A stretch of 64,000 nt of DNA, taken from positions 372,001-436,000 of the forward strand of contig CAWEDV010000001.1 of assembly GCA_963807975.1 (NCBI GenBank). Reading direction: 5' to 3'. The DNA comes from JAACFF01 sp963807975 (GTDB lineage Bacteria; Chloroflexota; Anaerolineae; Promineifilales; Promineifilaceae). Below the pieces are notes generated by a model. It worked only from the letters and a program-made list of their open reading frames with translations. It was not told where the DNA came from and did not search any database. Every line of letters starts with the position of its first letter. Positions within the stretch are counted from its first letter, which is position 1. This document shows positions 61,578-64,000 of the stretch, piece by piece. The position numbers and the translations under genes were made by a program.

Positions 61578-62075
61578 ATGAACAAGTGTAGTGCGATGAC
61601 GGCAGCGGGAAAGGCTTGTAAGGCTTGGGCGGTGAGGGAGAGCGACCCACCCCTTTGTTCGGCGCATGCAGGGCGGAATGTGGGGGCTGGGGGGAAAGCG
61701 GGGAATAGCAATGCTTTGAAGCATGGGTTTTATAGTTCCGCGATGACCTCAGAAGAATTAAGGGTGCTGGAGGAATCCGAGTTGAAAATGTCGTTAGATG
61801 ACGAGTTGGCTTTGATGCGTCTTTCATTACGGAGGTTGCTGAAGTATGCGCGGGATGAGGATCTGACGGCTGAAAATTATTTCACGGTGATGAAGCTGTT
61901 GTTTACGGGAGCCAGGGCCGTGGTGTATTGCGAGAAAAACCGTGGCGGGCATGACCCGATTGATTGGGATGCGACATTAGATCGGGTAGGAGAGGTATTG
62001 GACTGGGATCTATCAGGGGTTTTATTAGCGATTGGCGATCAATCCACATATGGGACCCCCAAATATGGCGGTTGA
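61578..62075 (+). CDS. Terminase-small-subunit-like / phage-associated HTH-type protein
   Basis: 165 residues from ATG 61578. The opening has a Cys-rich motif 'CSAMTAAGKACKAWAVRESDPPLCSAHAG' followed by 'GGKAGNSNALKHGFYSSAM', the 'G...GN.NALKHG.Y' signature common in small terminase-like proteins and related phage or plasmid proteins. The rest is helical and acidic. No large terminase follows. The ribosome site is weak; a TTG at 61542 is an alternative start. It could be a leftover of a phage insertion, since the phage operon at 41-51 kb lacks a terminase. Confidence 0.55.
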   Translation: MNKCSAMTAAGKACKAWAVRESDPPLCSAHAGRNVGAGGKAGNSNALKHGFYSSAMTSEELRVLEESELKMSLDDELALMRLSLRRLLKYARDEDLTAENYFTVMKLLFTGARAVVYCEKNRGGHDPIDWDATLDRVGEVLDWDLSGVLLAIGDQSTYGTPKYGG

Positions 62076-62304
62076 TGCAGAGAAATTGGGTTGCTGAAGA
62101 GTATGAATGGACCTTTGGACGCAGCAGACACCCCTATATCTGGGTTTTGTGATCATTTTTTTCGCTCCATAGTTAATTTAATTAGGCTTAGTATAACATA
62201 AAGAAAGCTATCAAGATGAAGAAAAATATGCGCAGAAATAGTGAATAAAGGCAGACAAATCTATTTGCGGTTCTATGAAGGAAAAAAAGACTGTGGAACC
62301 AAAT

Positions 62305-63178
62305 CTAATCAGTTTCAAATGCTATTTCTGACTCATCAATTCCCATTTTTTCTGCAAGATCAAAGCACAATTTGGTTATCCCATTGGCACCCAAGTTCGT
62401 TTCTATGAAGAATGGAGTGTTAGGGATATTTTCAGCTGATCTCAACAACGATTCGTCCGTAGTTATATAGGGACGTACTCTACCGACCATTGTTGGCGCA
62501 ACTTTTTCAAAGTTGGTTGAATCCTCAGTCCGTAGGGCAATAAGAATGGCAAACATGCTATCTTTCCAGGAACCGACAACATAGCGGTTGCCCTTAAAAT
62601 GCACTGCAATGACTTTCTTTCCGGTATATTTGGCATTACGGCCCTGAATTGTGCCTTGTTCGTCTGTGGTTTCTTCTTGTGATAATATGCCATCGTACCG
62701 TTTAACCGTGGAAATAATTCGTGTCGCGTATCGATAAATATCATCGATATCGTCAATAGGTACACGATCTTCTTTCTTTTTTTCATTGAACAAGCCAAGA
62801 TATTTCTGCTCTTGGTTGAAGTGAAGTCTGCAAACGGGCTTACGGTTATTATTATCTAAAAGTATGCCGCAGTAGCTTTTTGTATCTCGCATGTGTATTC
62901 GCTTGGCATCAATCAGATCTCGTAGAATCGATTTGACAGCAAACAGACCTTCGATTTCTTCTTCGGTAGTGACAATACCCCTCTCCTTGTCTACTCTAAT
63001 TACTAATTCATCAATTTCAAGAGTATCTTCTTCTGGCTCCTCATCTTCGTCTCCCACTGTTTTTGGCCTGGGTTTTTCATCTTCATCAATAGCCTGCTTT
63101 AGACGCTCATTTATTTTATCGTTTAGGAATCGTCGTAGTGCCTTTTCAGTAATATCCGAAAATTGTTCTCTTACAGAC
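62305..63178 (-). pseudogene. HsdR-N-type restriction protein, C-terminal segment (frameshifted)
   Basis: In the frame entered at about 63178 the sequence reads 'SVREQFSDITEKALRRFLND', then 'KINERLKQAIDEDEKPRPKT', and runs on through an acidic stretch to 'VVTTEEEIEGLFAVKSILRD'-like and 'FIETNLGANGITKLCFDLAEKMG' segments, ending at 62305. The upstream part directly continues the helical end of the N-terminal nuclease segment, so both belong to one protein of about 495 residues. One extra base at about 63178-63180 separates them. A GTG at 63057 gives a shorter open frame, unlikely to be a natural start. Confidence 0.65.
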
Positions 63179-63796
63179 TTTTATCATTTTTCCAGAGTAG
63201 ACTTGTCGAGCAAAAAATACAACAAACTCCTCAGATGGTTGCTCAAACTCTCTTGCCAAAATTTTGCGTATGTTGGCGGTATATTTTAATTCGCTTGCCG
63301 TTGCCAGTATCTCATCGAGATCAAAAACGGACTTGGTAAACTTCTTTAACTCATCTACCTGTCTAGGCTGAAACCCAAGAATATTGAATGTGAAAAATGG
63401 CTTGTCATCCATCACATTTGGCTTTTCCAGATCTGAATAGAAGCGATATTCGACCCCATTTGTGAGCACGCCAAATCGGACCTCAGAAACAACGGAAAAG
63501 TAACGATAAAGTTGGGATGCATGCACTTTGTTTAGGTCTGAGCCGGACCATTTGCATTCAAAAATCATAATAGGCAGACCACCTTGAAATACTGCATAGT
63601 CAACCTTTTCCCCTTTCTTAGTGCCGAAATCAGCCGTGAATTCTGGGACCACCTCGCGTGGGTTGAAAACGTCATATCCAAGCGTGTTTATGAATGGCAT
63701 TACGAGTGCTGTCTTTGTAGCCTCCTCGGTTGTACAATAATCGAGTTGTTTGGGTAAACGGGTTGCCAGTTCTCTTATCTTGTCGATGAAGTCCAT
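63146..63796 (-). pseudogene. HsdR-N-type (type I restriction-like) nuclease, N-terminal segment
   Basis: From ATG 63796 (GGAGG 8 bases upstream). 'MDFIDKIRELATRLPKQLDY' and 'TEEATKTALVMPFINTLGYDVFNPREVVPEF' begin an HsdR-N-like nuclease domain. The PD-(D/E)xK core is visible: 'GEKVDYAVFQGGLPIMIFECKW'. The domain ends 'EQPSEEFVVFFARQVYSGKMIK', after which the frame shifts and stops at 63146. The complete protein would be a free-standing predicted nuclease, commonly annotated as restriction endonuclease, without helicase or specificity subunits. No methylase in the window. Confidence 0.75.
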
Positions 63797-64000
63797 TGCT
63801 ATATCCTCCTCTATATAAAATAGCATTTGGAAAACAGATAGAGGCAGAGAATTATTTCAATCGATCATTGGTGAGGCGAAATGACTGACGTGAAAGAATG
63901 ACGTTTATCCCAACCTTTAAAGGATTGTATCAGAAACTGATAGCAATCGTAAGAAGATTTGGTTGGTACGGTCACTCAATTTCTGAAGGGTATTAAATAG

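Noticed and set aside
1..64000. tRNA, rRNA or CRISPR array
   Set aside because: No cloverleaf with a GTTCGA-type T-loop, no rRNA-like block and no regularly spaced identical repeats were found on reading both strands.

Overview
The window looks like a chromosomal segment of a free-living bacterium of moderate GC, most likely a Chloroflexota (Anaerolineae-like) genome. This is inferred from content, not from a marker gene: an ECF-sigma / zinc-finger / TPR-CHAT cluster, an H+-pyrophosphatase, many lipoproteins with plain lipoboxes, stand-alone AICAR transformylase next to a PurO-type IMP cyclohydrolase, a stand-alone 5'-3' exonuclease and PA14-domain membrane proteins. No rRNA, tRNA or CRISPR array was seen.

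Layout. 1-4.1 kb: Dabb protein, K+-independent-type proton-pumping pyrophosphatase behind a striking 15-bp inverted repeat, then a thioredoxin-like lipoprotein with an in-frame TGA where the first active-site Cys should be, followed by a SECIS-like hairpin (a probable selenoprotein). 4.4-9.4 kb: sigma-like factor, zinc-finger anti-sigma-like protein, TPR-CHAT protease-like protein, tiny exported peptide, strong terminator. 9.4-24.9 kb: housekeeping and accessory genes (ROK kinase, Mrr-type restriction enzyme, ParB-like/UspA fusion, histidine phosphatase, split purine genes, membrane-anchored EEP hydrolase, alpha/beta hydrolase, epimerase, MgtC). 24.9-32.5 kb: a giant sensor histidine kinase flanked by two paralogous PA14 membrane proteins, plus a C-terminal scrap of a third copy. 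32.9-40.8 kb: lipoproteins, haem-binding protein, DinB, aldehyde dehydrogenase, YciI, membrane sulfatase-like protein, YceI.

40.9-51.1 kb is a leftward phage-derived operon (small membrane protein, portal, protease-capsid fusion, structural and LamG-like proteins, M23 lysin) behind a near-consensus promoter with an overlapping palindrome. It lacks a recognisable large terminase, tape measure, integrase or repressor, and its capsid region carries three one-base frameshifts, so it is probably defective or domesticated.

51.2-59.5 kb returns to host-type genes: YgiT-type zinc finger, exonuclease, aminotransferase, an ABC exporter pair, a copper-amine-oxidase-like protein fused to cytochrome c, and a DUF362 lipoprotein. 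59.8-63.8 kb is a scrap-yard: IS256-type transposase remnant, AT-richer membrane protein, a terminase-small-subunit-like protein and a frameshifted HsdR-N-type restriction protein.

Across the window the palindrome ACGGCCGT recurs 22 times by eye, against about one expected by chance. This resembles the cyanobacterial HIP1 phenomenon but with a different word. Coordinates and motif calls were read by hand; homology statements come from recognising motifs, not from searches.
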